From Artemia franciscana (lineage: Eukaryota; Arthropoda; Branchiopoda; Anostraca; Artemiidae): 64,000 nucleotides of DNA. Below the pieces are notes generated by a model, which ran no database searches, was not told the origin of the DNA, and worked only from the letters and a program-made list of their open reading frames with translations. How positions within the stretch are numbered: position 1 is the stretch's first letter; every line of letters starts with the position of its first letter. The stretch spans positions 24,478,018-24,542,017 of the forward strand of contig NC_088867.1 in the NCBI RefSeq assembly GCF_032884065.1, read 5' to 3'. A program made the position numbers and the translations under genes. Below are positions 22,570-32,670 of the stretch, piece after piece.

Positions 22570-23260
22570 AAAGCAAAAATGTGCTTGAAAATGAAACCAG
22601 TACACAATTACTAAATTATACAACTAACTAAATAATCGCTGGAATAAACACAAATAAAGAACAATAAAAAAAAATATATTAACAATAATCACAGAATAAT
22701 AAATAAAAAAAAATTAACAACAATAAAAGACCAAAAACACTTAAATTGTCTTCTCTTGTAGTCCAGTCCCATACTCGCTAACCGCCCCCAAAAAGATGCT
22801 TCTTTAACCAGATTTTAAATTGCGGCACACTTTCCACTTCCCAAATTGAGCCTGGAAAGGAATTCTAAGCCACCGGACCCGTGTGCTTTGCCATATGGCT
22901 AGAACGAACCGTACTTCTTGGAACACTTACCAAGTTTTCGGCATTTCTAGTAGCATATCCGTGATAAAATGAATTAAAACGGAAAAAAAAATAATAAAAC
23001 ATCAAACGCGAAACCATTCAAACTCAGAAACACAAAAATAACAACATGAAAATCTCTTATTTGACCAACATTCAAAATCTTAAGTTGATTCTGTCCTTAA
23101 AACTCCTGTATCATATTTATCAATTAACCTCACTGCTTTATTTTTCTGAATCTACAGTCGTTTAAAATTACACGTAAAACTACTAGCCCAAATCATGCAT
23201 CCATAATTTATTTACGGCTCAATCAGAGAGTAATATAAAAAAACTAAAATATGAGAAGGT
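22570..23260 (-). mobile_element. non-LTR retrotransposon 3' fragment (CR1/Jockey-like tail)
   Basis: Minus-strand frames from 23,230 down read NYGCMIWASSF, LQIQKNKAVRLIDKYDT, then after a gap YATRNAENLVSVPRSTVRS, HMAKHTGPVA and NSFPGSIWEVES and FKIWLKKHLFGG. The R.a.NL..P and GP..(W)NS.P......FK..LKK.L patterns mark the C-terminal tail domain after a non-LTR reverse transcriptase. The catalytic part is absent. An A-rich 3' UTR lies toward 22,570. Stops and frameshifts show it is dead. Confidence 0.62.
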
Positions 23261-24954
23261 AAAAAATTTTGAAAACATCCTAAAATCCCAAGGCCGCTCA
23301 AAAAAAAAGGATTCAAGCCTGTTTTCGAACCCCTTTTTGGATTAACCAATTTTGTTCTATTTTTCTTATGCAGTAGCGTGCACTTGTTCCAAGTGCTTCA
23401 GAGTGTCAGTTCAAGCCAATCAGGTAAAATGGTTTTGGCTCTTCGATAGGCACTGTTTCTTTTTCTGGGGGGGGACGTGTCTCTGAAGAATTTTCTAGAA
23501 TTTCTGTCTTTTCGCGACTTACTGTTGTAAGTTTCAAGCCATGGGGGAAAAAAATCATGGTCCTGTTGGGCAGTTTTTCGGATGTCATGCCGTTTCCAGA
23601 TCCATATTTGTACAGACTTACAAACGTTTTAAGAAAATTCGTTATCTGGAAGCGTTGTAACTGTGGCTTAGGGGGCAACTGCTGGTACCCTGGGAAAAAA
23701 AGGGTCAAAGGGAAACTGGTTGCCCCGTAGATTAGGCTGCAAAGGACTTTTGACTCTTGTAAAGTGCACTGGAAATTTCAATTTTCAATCGAGAAAGCGC
23801 CATCCTACGTTTTTTTACTACTACCCGTTCCACGCGAAGCGACCTACGGTAAAAGAATAACAATTTGCTATTCACTAAGTCAATATTAGTGAATAAATTT
23901 GAATATTGTGGCCCCACATATATTCTTGCCAGAAATTGACCAGAAAAGGACTTTGTTTAAACACCATGTTACAGCTTGCTTTACATCGCTAAAACCTTGA
24001 TTGAATTTTCTGATTTATGGAAAAGACGAGACTTGAATATTTTTGAGGACAGGTGTTTATTCTGGCGTTTCAATCCCTTGGATAAAATTTCACATTAGCT
24101 GCTCTGGTCAGCTATTCCAGAACCGTGCATAAAACAATAAAATTTTAACAAAAAAATTGACAGAGGACTTAAAATTAAAACCCAGCTGCAAGTTTCCTTT
24201 TCTAGTTTTTCGTTCATCCTTATCTGCGAGAGATTTCATAGAAATAATGAATACATTTTCCCAGATTTGGTAATAAACAGATATAGAAGATACCTTCACA
24301 GCATAGTAAACGCGAAATTGTTCACTTACTAAAGAGCAAAAGAACAGAAGGTTTCAGAAAGCTGAATATTACAAATTCAAAGGTTTCAGAAATCTGATCA
24401 AAGGGGTAACCAGATCAAGGCTTAAGCTAGAAAATCAGTTCATAAAAACCTTCTTGTGGCTTACTTTCGGCTCTTTGCCCATTCTTCTAAGTTGTATTTT
24501 TGTAAAACAACCACTTTTGGAGTTAGTTTTATCTTTAGACTTTTGTTCAAAATTCTATTATGCGAATTGGAAGGAGTGTTTTATCTTGTAACTTGACACA
24601 ATTACAGCCTCAAATAGCATCACATCAACATCAACTTTAAGACAATCATTTAATCAAATCACTTTAAAATCTCGTAAAAGTTCCTTCTTGGACGACTTCA
24701 TAAATATAACCCATGGAACTAGGGCCCAAAATAATAGAAATATTCTAGATAAAATCGAGGTTTTTTTGAACATTTTAAAAGTAAGGCTGACATGTATACA
24801 TTTTTTAAAATGTGAGCCCTATGACTCCACTCAACCGCCGTTCTTGCTGTACAACTTCTTTTCAATAAAATTATTGACATTCTTAAAGGCAACAAATATT
24901 TAGGCTTTTTCTGAAAGGAATTATTACGACTAGAAAGACTCATATACGAAAAGT
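23261..24954. other. no recognisable gene
   Basis: AT-rich with a short G run near 23,466. The minus-strand ORF at 23,406-23,708 has no recognisable pattern or splice context. Confidence 0.35.
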
Positions 24955-25064
24955 TTAATACGTTATGCGTATTACATAATATATATTACGTTACGTTATA
25001 TACGTTATACGTATATATTACGTATAATACGTTATGCGTATTACCTTTTAATACGTTATTACAA
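24955..25064. repeat. palindromic TACGT-rich cluster
   Basis: TAATACGTTATGCGTATTAC occurs twice (near 24,957 and 25,026). Each copy contains the inverted pair AATACG/CGTATT. Between them lie ATTACGTTACG and TATACGTTATACGTATA. The whole 100-bp block can fold in several ways. It may be a small satellite or an old palindromic insertion site. Confidence 0.5.
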
Positions 25065-25559
25065 AGTTTCGTCACAATTTGAATGCGTGCAAAACTCACC
25101 GCTACACTGAGCCTCCTAAGGCCAACACAGTTTCATAATGATGTGTTAGTTTCTTGGCTGTATTTTCCCCAAGTACAGTCACACATTGAGAATACATTTT
25201 TGGAAAGCTATGATAGTTCAGTAAGAAAGAATAATGCCAAGAAAATATGTTTGCAGTATATATTTTATGGGGTGAGAGTTTAGAAAGAAAATGCCCCTCC
25301 CAAAAGCTGTCCTAAACCCACGAGAGTCTTTAAATGTTTAAAAATTTGAAAAAATAGGACACTCTCGGTCCCAACAAAGAAAATCTTTCTGAACTACCTC
25401 AAGAACTTGGAAGGTCGATAAATTGTTTTAGAGTATTCTCTTTTTAAAGTGTTGCATTTATTTTAGACTCAAGTAAAATTAATTTTAAAAGCTGAATTTC
25501 ACAATGAAAATTAAATAACTTCATTAAGAAAATTAAAATTTCTTTATTTTTAGACGGTG

Positions 25560-26618
25560 ATGGCACTACCCTCTCATCGTATTCTTGGTTTGATGTCTGG
25601 AACGTCTGTGGATGGTATAGATCTTGCCCTAGCTGAGTTCAACGAAAATGGCTGGAAATTTATTAAGGCCAAGACATATCCTTATGATGGAAATATGAGA
25701 AAGCGCCTAAATGAATCAATGGAAGTTTCTGCTGTAGAGCTTACTAAGCTCCACTTTGACCTTGGTCATCATTATGGACACCTTTGCAGACAGTTTTTAG
25801 AAGAATCGAATGAATCTGCAGATTACATAGCATCCCATGGTCATACAGTATTTCATCAGCCTGAACATGGAATAACGCTTCAAATCGGACATGCAGGAGC
25901 TATTGCATGCATTTCTGGTGTACCAACTATCAGCGATTTCCGTTCCCAAGATGTAGCATTAGGTGGGCAAGGTGCACCACTTGTACCCAAGGGAGATAAA
26001 GATTTATTTTCAGAGTATAAAGTATGTCTAAATCTTGGGGGAATAACGAATTTGTCTTTTCAAGACGGCGTGGATCGTATTGCTGGGGATGTGTGTTTCT
26101 GTAATATGGCTTTGAATGAAGTGGCCAGAAGAACTGGTAAAGAATATGATGAAGATGGAATTCTCGCATCTTCTGGGAAACCCATCAAAAGACTCTACGA
26201 AGATCTAGAACAACTTGAGTTTTTCAAATCAGCATTTCCAAAATCGACAGGAAAAGAGTGGTTTGATGAAAAGGTGAAACCTTTATTAGACAAAAAGTAT
26301 AGTCCAAATGATACTTTAGCAACACTTTGTGATTTCATATCAACCAAAATAGCCGACCAGGTAAACTTATTTAAAGAAGGAAAAGTCTTGATAAGTGGAG
26401 GAGGAGCTAATAACAAACACCTAGTTGGAGTTCTAAGTAAGAAGCTTAACCCACGTTTAGATATCATATTACCAGAAAGCTCTATTGTTGACTTTCGAGA
26501 AGCAATAATTTTTGCTTATCTTGGCTATCTCAGAGTCAAAGGGACTCCTTCCACAGTGAAGACTGCCACAGGTGCGAGAAAAGAAGTTTCTGCTGGGTGC
26601 CTTTACTTACCATACTGA
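25560..26618 (+). CDS. anmK: anhydro-N-acetylmuramic acid kinase, bacterial type, in an animal genome
   Basis: An intact 352-codon intronless ORF starting at ATG 25,560. The GTG just before it is not a likely eukaryotic start. AnmK uses ATP and water to convert 1,6-anhydro-MurNAc to MurNAc-6-phosphate in peptidoglycan recycling. Visible landmarks: GLMSGTSVDGID (10-21, phosphate loop), SHGHTVFHQP (92-101), TLQIG...GVPTISDFRSQDVALGG (106-136), GAPLVPKGDKDLF (138-150), CLNLGGITNLS (156-166), GDVCFCNMALNE (176-187, with D177 at the expected catalytic Asp), KEYDEDG, SGGGANN (279-285), FREAIIFAYLGYL and TATGARKEV near the C-terminus. The length matches the family (about 350-370). AAG-less but strong acceptor TTTATTTTTAG ends at 25,553, and a candidate 81-nt leader intron is 25,473-25,553. 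AATAAA lies at 26,670. It looks functional and spliced by the host. The D-V-C-x-C-N variant resembles Bacteroidota-type AnmK, from memory. Confidence 0.93.
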   Translation: MALPSHRILGLMSGTSVDGIDLALAEFNENGWKFIKAKTYPYDGNMRKRLNESMEVSAVELTKLHFDLGHHYGHLCRQFLEESNESADYIASHGHTVFHQPEHGITLQIGHAGAIACISGVPTISDFRSQDVALGGQGAPLVPKGDKDLFSEYKVCLNLGGITNLSFQDGVDRIAGDVCFCNMALNEVARRTGKEYDEDGILASSGKPIKRLYEDLEQLEFFKSAFPKSTGKEWFDEKVKPLLDKKYSPNDTLATLCDFISTKIADQVNLFKEGKVLISGGGANNKHLVGVLSKKLNPRLDIILPESSIVDFREAIIFAYLGYLRVKGTPSTVKTATGARKEVSAGCLYLPY

Positions 26619-26669
26619 GTTTAAGAAGAAAATGAGCAGAAAGAATAATTGTTACTAAATATCATTATA

Positions 26670-26675
26670 AATAAA
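26670..26675 (+). promoter_or_regulatory. poly(A) signal of anmK
   Basis: A canonical AATAAA 52 nt after the anmK stop, followed by AT-rich sequence. This is a eukaryotic expression signal for a gene of bacterial type. Confidence 0.55.
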
Positions 26676-27609
26676 TTGTTACAGCTTCTGCATTATAAAG
26701 TTTAATGCAGAGCGTTAAAAGATTTACTTACCAATTATCTTATTTTACATCTAGCCTCCTACTAATCGTAAATTTTCTGCACTACTCGTTTGACATGTTG
26801 TAGTAGAGAATAATTGATAGTATTCATCATCTAAAAACAGTTAGATTGACAAAATTTCATAACGAGAAAAAAGGAAAAAAAACTTTCGTCCATGAGGGCG
26901 TCGCCTAATCATTATAAGAAATGGATACAGGAACGGAGTCGCTACATCCCATGTCTTTATATTACTTGCTAAATTTTGTTTCATGAAAATTGGGCTGGGT
27001 GAAACGCCAATAAATGAAAAAACTAGAACAACTTAATTTTGGTCTTGATTGGAATAGCTGCACTACTTATTATGCAGAGGTTGCAGACGACCCACAACCT
27101 TGGCCTGTTCTCTTCCTTCGCGTGACACTATTATTGATCGCGTGAGATCTTATCACATAAGTGGTAGCCATTTAGTGGTAGCAAAAAAGTGACTTAGCTG
27201 TATGGAATGCAGAAAATGCGTGAATTAAAAATCATGTTCTGAAGTTCAACTATTCCACTTGACACCTTTCAACTTGTGTCACCTATTAATTTTGTTTTTT
27301 TTTAGCTGTTCTAAGTTACTCACTTAGAGAAACAGAACTTCCACTTTAATTTCGAATAATAAGCAAAGGAGCATGGGAAAAAAAGAAAGAGATAAAGATA
27401 TATCAGTGTTTCACACGAGAAAGAGGATAAACATTGCCGAAATTAAAATTAATTTCCTACTACTCTTTAACAAAGAGACAATTTGTTAAACAAAATAAAT
27501 TTAATGTTTTAAAATATTCATCCCTGGTGTCAGGATAAACTGAAATGCTCTGAAATCTCCTTGATGATGACGAGAGAGAGCGACAATGTCTCAAAAGATT
27601 CTGTAGAAT
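26676..27609. other. no recognisable feature
   Basis: Downstream flank of anmK. AT-rich, with no ORF or repeat recognised. Confidence 0.35.
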
Positions 27610-27637
27610 CTTAGGCAGCACAAATGTGCTGCCTAAG
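27610..27637. repeat. perfect 13-bp-stem hairpin at the head of a module array
   Basis: CTTAGGCAGCACA and TGTGCTGCCTAAG are separated by AA only. A decayed equivalent (GCGCTGCCTAAGCGC) precedes the related module at 14,778, so the hairpin probably marks the element's 5' end. Confidence 0.6.
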
Positions 27638-28500
27638 TAAAGAGTGATATGGCCACAATATATTCTTGAATTTTTTTTTCTATACCAGGGCATTTTGTTT
27701 CAAAGGACATGTCGTAGAAACTTCGAAAGGCTCTTATTCGATCCCAAACTGTAGTTTTAGTGGTCTTTTTAATAGTAGAAAATAATTGGGAGGAAACCAG
27801 CCCCTCTCCCTCACGCCCATAAATTCTCCAAAAACATCCAATCAGAACTTTTGGATAGTCATTTTGTTCAACGTGGTTGAAAGGTCCAGTAATTATGTCT
27901 TTGAGGATGAAAACCTTCCCACAACCCTCAGGTCAAGGGTTGAAAGTTATGCCCGGAGGGTATTTAAGCTTTTATGGATAGGTTGGTGGTATAAAATTGG
28001 GGGAGGTCAAGCAGATTTTGTTGAAAATGTTAAGTTGTAGTTTTCTTTAAAAGTCAAAGGTGGTGTAGGACAACTAGTCCCCCCTCCAGACACCCTCTTT
28101 TCCCCAACCACATCTGATCGAAATTGTGAGATAGCTATTCTGTTCACGATAGTCCAATGAACTATGCTTTCAGGGTGAACACAACCCTCAGAGCCAAAGG
28201 AGGCAAGAGTTGTAAGTTATTCCCTGGTCATATAAGGTTTTTATGGAATAGGTGGTCTTATAAACATTTGATCAGATGGGGCTCAAATGACTGGAAGTTG
28301 GAAGTTCTAGTACCCTTTTTAAGAGTTAAACGTGAATGGAGGGTAGCCAGCCCCCCTCCAGGCCTATCGTTCCTAAAACACATCTGAGCAAAATGTTAAG
28401 GGAGATAATTTGTTGCCCATCGGTGGAAAGTCCATTAATTATGCATTTGCAGATGTAAACACCCTCCAAGTCCTTAGGGAAAGGGAAATTTATTGTTTAC
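27638..28500 (+). repeat. array of three diverged family A-related modules
   Basis: The sequence contains three successive versions, roughly 200-290 bp apart, of the same order: a G/C-rich CAGCCCC or CTAGTCCCCCC block, ATCCAATCAGAAC or CATCTGATCGAAA or CATCTGAGCAAAA, CATTTTGTTCAACG or CTATTCTGTTCACG or ATTTGTTGCCCATC, then AATTATG or AACTATG and an ACCCTCA block. The same order is seen in modules 1 and 2 of family A. No coding capacity is supported, although three ORFs overlap it. Confidence 0.5.
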
Positions 28501-30964
28501 ATATACTATATTTTTTTCAGAAAGGTATGCATGTTTGAACTTTAATTTCCGATAAGGTAAAGGATGGTCGAATGAGCCTTTCAGAAAATGATGAAGGTAG
28601 TGTTGAACTAAATCAAACCACGATATATGTATTCAGATTGCCAAAAGGTTGTAATTCAGGAATAACTGAATATATTAATTTAGAAATTCCGGGAAATGAT
28701 AATGGAGATCATCAAAAAGGTAATATTTGAATGCTACCATTACTACTCAAGGGCGGACCTCCAGTATTTGTATTTGGGGGGGGGGATAAGGGATCATATC
28801 CAGATAGTCAAGGGACTTAGGATATATAATAACTTTTCTCCAAATTATTGGGGGAGGGGGCAACCCCTCCCTATTTTTTGGCCTTTTTCGATATTTCTTT
28901 TAACCAGCTCCAGAAAGACGTGAATGTGCTAAGAATTGTGATTGAAATTTGTAGGATTTTGCACAATGCTAGGCTACTTGTGGGAGATTTATCTCTGCAG
29001 CATGCTCTACGATATATCTGCTGAATATATCTCGTGAAAATATTTGACTTATCTCGTATCTTTTCTTATATAGCGCTATTACACTGCCTATGATCTGTGT
29101 TCCGGCATCATATGGCCAATGATGTCAATGCTATTTATTAATACAAATTAGTGAGCCAACAAACAATTCAATTTAATAAAAAAAAATAATAAGTAGTATT
29201 TCAATAAATCACGCATATTAAAAGTTTAGTACTACAAATTAAATCTTCAATAAACAAAGTACAACAAATTTAGTACAACAAATTTAAATGTTCAAATAAG
29301 ACCTTCAGCATCCTGTGATGGGCAGGGGGTTTGGGGGAAATGGATAGGGGATATATATTGCAGTATTAGTGGTGAATATGGCTGGAAAAACCCCATTGTA
29401 TATAACATCCACCTTCCCCCACCTCGAAGCTTGTTTACGCTATACTACTGTCATTTGCAGCAGCTCATTGCTGACAATTTTAGTAAAAGCCGAGCACCAA
29501 CACTTCTATTTATGATTGTTTAATGTGTATATATTGTTTACAATATATTACGTAATGTTTTTAAAATAACCAAGAAGTGTGTTTGCTAAATAGTTACTTT
29601 TCTTCCTTACAGCTTAAATAGTGCCCACTTCAACAGTATCCCATTTTGCCCTCTATCCTCTAATAAGATATAACTACGCAGCTGATTAATTCTATTGCTA
29701 CTGTTACTACTGCTTCTACTAAAACTAAGGGTATTAAAGCAAAAACCTGGGTAGCGCCACTCTATGATGGCTAGAAATATAATTGAAACTTCTAAAGGAG
29801 CTAATCCGATTGTAAATTTCTAGAGTCCTTTATAGAGTCAAGAGCGAGTGAGTGTAAACAGCTCTCTTCCCAAGTCCATTCATATTCCAAACACATCCAG
29901 TCAAAATCCAGACAGCCATTATGTTCAGAAGAGTAGAATGATCCCAGTGGCTATGTCTCTAGGGATATTAGATATGTCGACCCCCCAACAATTTTGGAAT
30001 TGGCCGATTATGGTTTAAAACTAAATGTTGCCATAAAATTAAATCAAAGGGCACTGTGTCTATGGTTGCCAATATATCGAGAACGACAGGAGGTATAAAG
30101 TTGAAACTTTCAGGGCTACTGCTGTTACTACTTCCGCTCCTACAATTTAAGCGAATCAAAAGAGTCTAAGTATGTCCGGTTTGTCAAAGAGCATAGATAG
30201 AATTTTTGAGAATGATATTAAGTTTTATTTTTCAGGTGAAATTGAGAAGGTAAAAATTAAATTAAAGGATACTGTTTGTGTCTGGATTGAAAATTGTTGA
30301 AAAAATTTTTCCAACATACAAATAACAAGCCAAAATATGGATTCTTATGGGAAAAAAACAAAGACAAAATTTTTCCATGAAAATGACTATGTGAATAAAA
30401 GGCGAACAGAAACTGATTTAAAAAAGTTTTCTCACAAAACAAATATTTCAAAGAAGCGTAATGAGCTATATTAAACCAAAAATGAGAAGAAATAAATTCA
30501 AATAATCTTCCAAGCATTAAGTTACGACAAATCACCATCAATAAATAAATGAATTCCATAACGAACAGAAACTAGAATAGATAACCAAGTCAAACTGAAA
30601 ACGAGCAAAAATTAACGTGAGTATGGCTGCGTCTTCTCAGGACCAGAGCACTTTTTTGACTTTAATAAATAAAAAAAATACTAAAACTTTAAGGAATAAA
30701 CATCAGTATATATGTAATAAACTGAGAGTCCATGGTCATTTGTGTTTTTTTTTTTTTTTTTTTTTTCAGTAAAGTGCAAATTATGCTCAAATCCACGGTC
30801 ATTTTTGCCAGGATTATTTCTTGGGTTAAGGAATCGAATACCTTACAAATATCCAGGAAAATAGTAGCAGAAATTAAACCCAAGTTAACGCAGAATGTAC
30901 GAAATTCATAGGAGTTTCTCTACGCAAGTTCTGTTGAGTGCTTCATTCGGAAACAAAGCTGAAA
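28501..30964. other. AT-rich sequence with one further diverged module
   Basis: A weak module copy lies near 29,790-29,990 (CATCCAGTCAAAATCC, CAGCCATTATGTTCAG, ATGTCTCTAGGG). A run of G lies at 28,777-28,787 and a T run of over 20 at 30,748-30,768. No gene was recognised. Confidence 0.4.
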
Positions 30965-32670
30965 TCAAACAGTTCGGGGTAACGAACTGTAGTAAGGAGC
31001 GACCCGGCTCAATAGTAAACGAAATTCTAAAACCATGAATTTTGATGCTAAAAGATACGCCAAAAGAATCAAATTTTTATGCTGATTTTAAATATATAAG
31101 TTTCATTAAATTTGGTCTTACTCATCAAAAGTTATGAGCCTGACAAAATTTGCCTTGTTTTGGAAAATAGGGGGAAACATCCCTTAAAAGTTATGGGATC
31201 TTTACAAAAATAACACTATCGCATTTAGCGTATTAAAGAACCCTACTGTAGAAGTTTCAAGCTCCTATCTACAAAAATGTGGAACTTAGTATTTTTTGCC
31301 AGAAGATCGATCCCGGGTGTGTGTTTCTTTTTTTGTTTTTTTGTTTTTTTCCCCAGGGATGATAGTATCTACCAAGTGGTCCTAGAATGTCGCGGAAGGG
31401 CTCATTAAAAGTTCTAGTGCCCTTTTTAAGTGACCAAAAAATTGGAGAGCACCTAGGCCACCTCCCACGCTCATTTTTTCCCAAAGTCAACGGATCAAAA
31501 TTTTGAAATAGCCATTTTGTTCAGCATAGTCGAAAGACATAATAACTATGTCTTTGGGGCTGACTTACTCCACCACAGTCCCTGGGGGAGGGGCTGCAAG
31601 TTACAAACTTTGATCAGCATTTACATACTGTAGTGGTTATTTGGAAGTGCACAGACCTCTTCAGGGGGATTTTTTGGTTGGTGGGGTTGAGGGGAGGAGG
31701 CTACGTAGAAGGATCTTCCCTTGGAGAGATTTTTCACGGGAGAAGAGAAATTCCATGAAGGGGTGCAGGATTTTCTAGCACTATCTTTATAAAAAAGAAT
31801 GAAAAAATAAATATGAAAAGTTTTTTCCACTCAAAGTAAGGACCGGCATTAAAACTTAAAACGAACAGAGATTATTACGCATATGAGGGGTTCATCTTTT
31901 CCTAAATACCTCGCTCTTTATGCTAAAGTATTTTTAGTAATTTCAACTATTTATTCTACAGCCTTTGTGATTCAGGGGTCAATCTTATAAAATTGGGACA
32001 AAATTTAAGCTTTAGTGTAAATGCGAGGTATTAACGAGGGGACAAACTCCCTCATATACATTATAAAAATATACGAATATAGAATTTCGTTACGTAAGTT
32101 GATTTGTAAGTTACGTATATTATTTGTAAGTTACGTATATTTTTTACTAATAAAAACGTTCGTTCAAAATTAAAAATTTTAGTTGCCTTTTTAAGTAACC
32201 AAAAAATTGGAGGGCAACTAGGCCTCCTCCCCCACCCTTTTTCTCAGAATTGTCTGATCAAAACTAAGAGAATGCCATTTAGAAAAAAAATTAAATACGC
32301 AAATTTCGTTTTAATTAATCATTTGCAGAGAGCCAAAATCAAACATGCATTAATTCAAAAAAGTTCAGAAATTAAATAAAAAAACAAGTTTTTTAACTGA
32401 AAGTAAGGAGCGACATTACAACTTAAGACGAGCAGAAATTACTCCGTGCATAAAAGGGGCTATTCCCTTCTCAACGTCCCGCTCTTTACGTTAAAGTTGT
32501 TTACTGTTTTATAAAGTAGAAGTGAGAGAAGGAGTGAAACTTTACCGTAAAGAGCGGGACGTTGAGAAGGGAACAGCCCCTTTTATACACGGATTAATTT
32601 CTGTTCGTTTTAAGTTTTAATGTCGCTCCTTACTTTCAGTTAAAAAACTTGTTTTTTTTATTTATTTAAT
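30965..32670 (+). mobile_element. family A element copy 5, full length
   Basis: It starts TCAAACAGTTCGGGGTAACG (one change in the 5' hairpin loop). It has the CGACCCGGCTCAATAG head, module 1 at about 31,405-31,545, the CACCACAGTCCC linker, the inner hairpin near 31,830-32,070, module 2 near 32,165-32,290 and the terminal hairpin. ORFs inside (31,269-31,490 and 31,621-31,830) come from the repeat. Confidence 0.78.
32379..32658. repeat. terminal long hairpin of family A copy 5
   Basis: The arms run from AACAAGTTTTTTAACTGAAA to its complement near 32,655. The copy-specific stretch CCCTTCTCAACGTCCC is matched by GGGACGTTGAGAAGGG. The outer part near 32,415-32,435 has diverged in the left arm only. 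The loop is near 32,497-32,545. Confidence 0.75.

Noticed and set aside
25930-26467. Two minus-strand ORFs within anmK
   Set aside because: Antisense shadows of a clearly conserved + strand gene.
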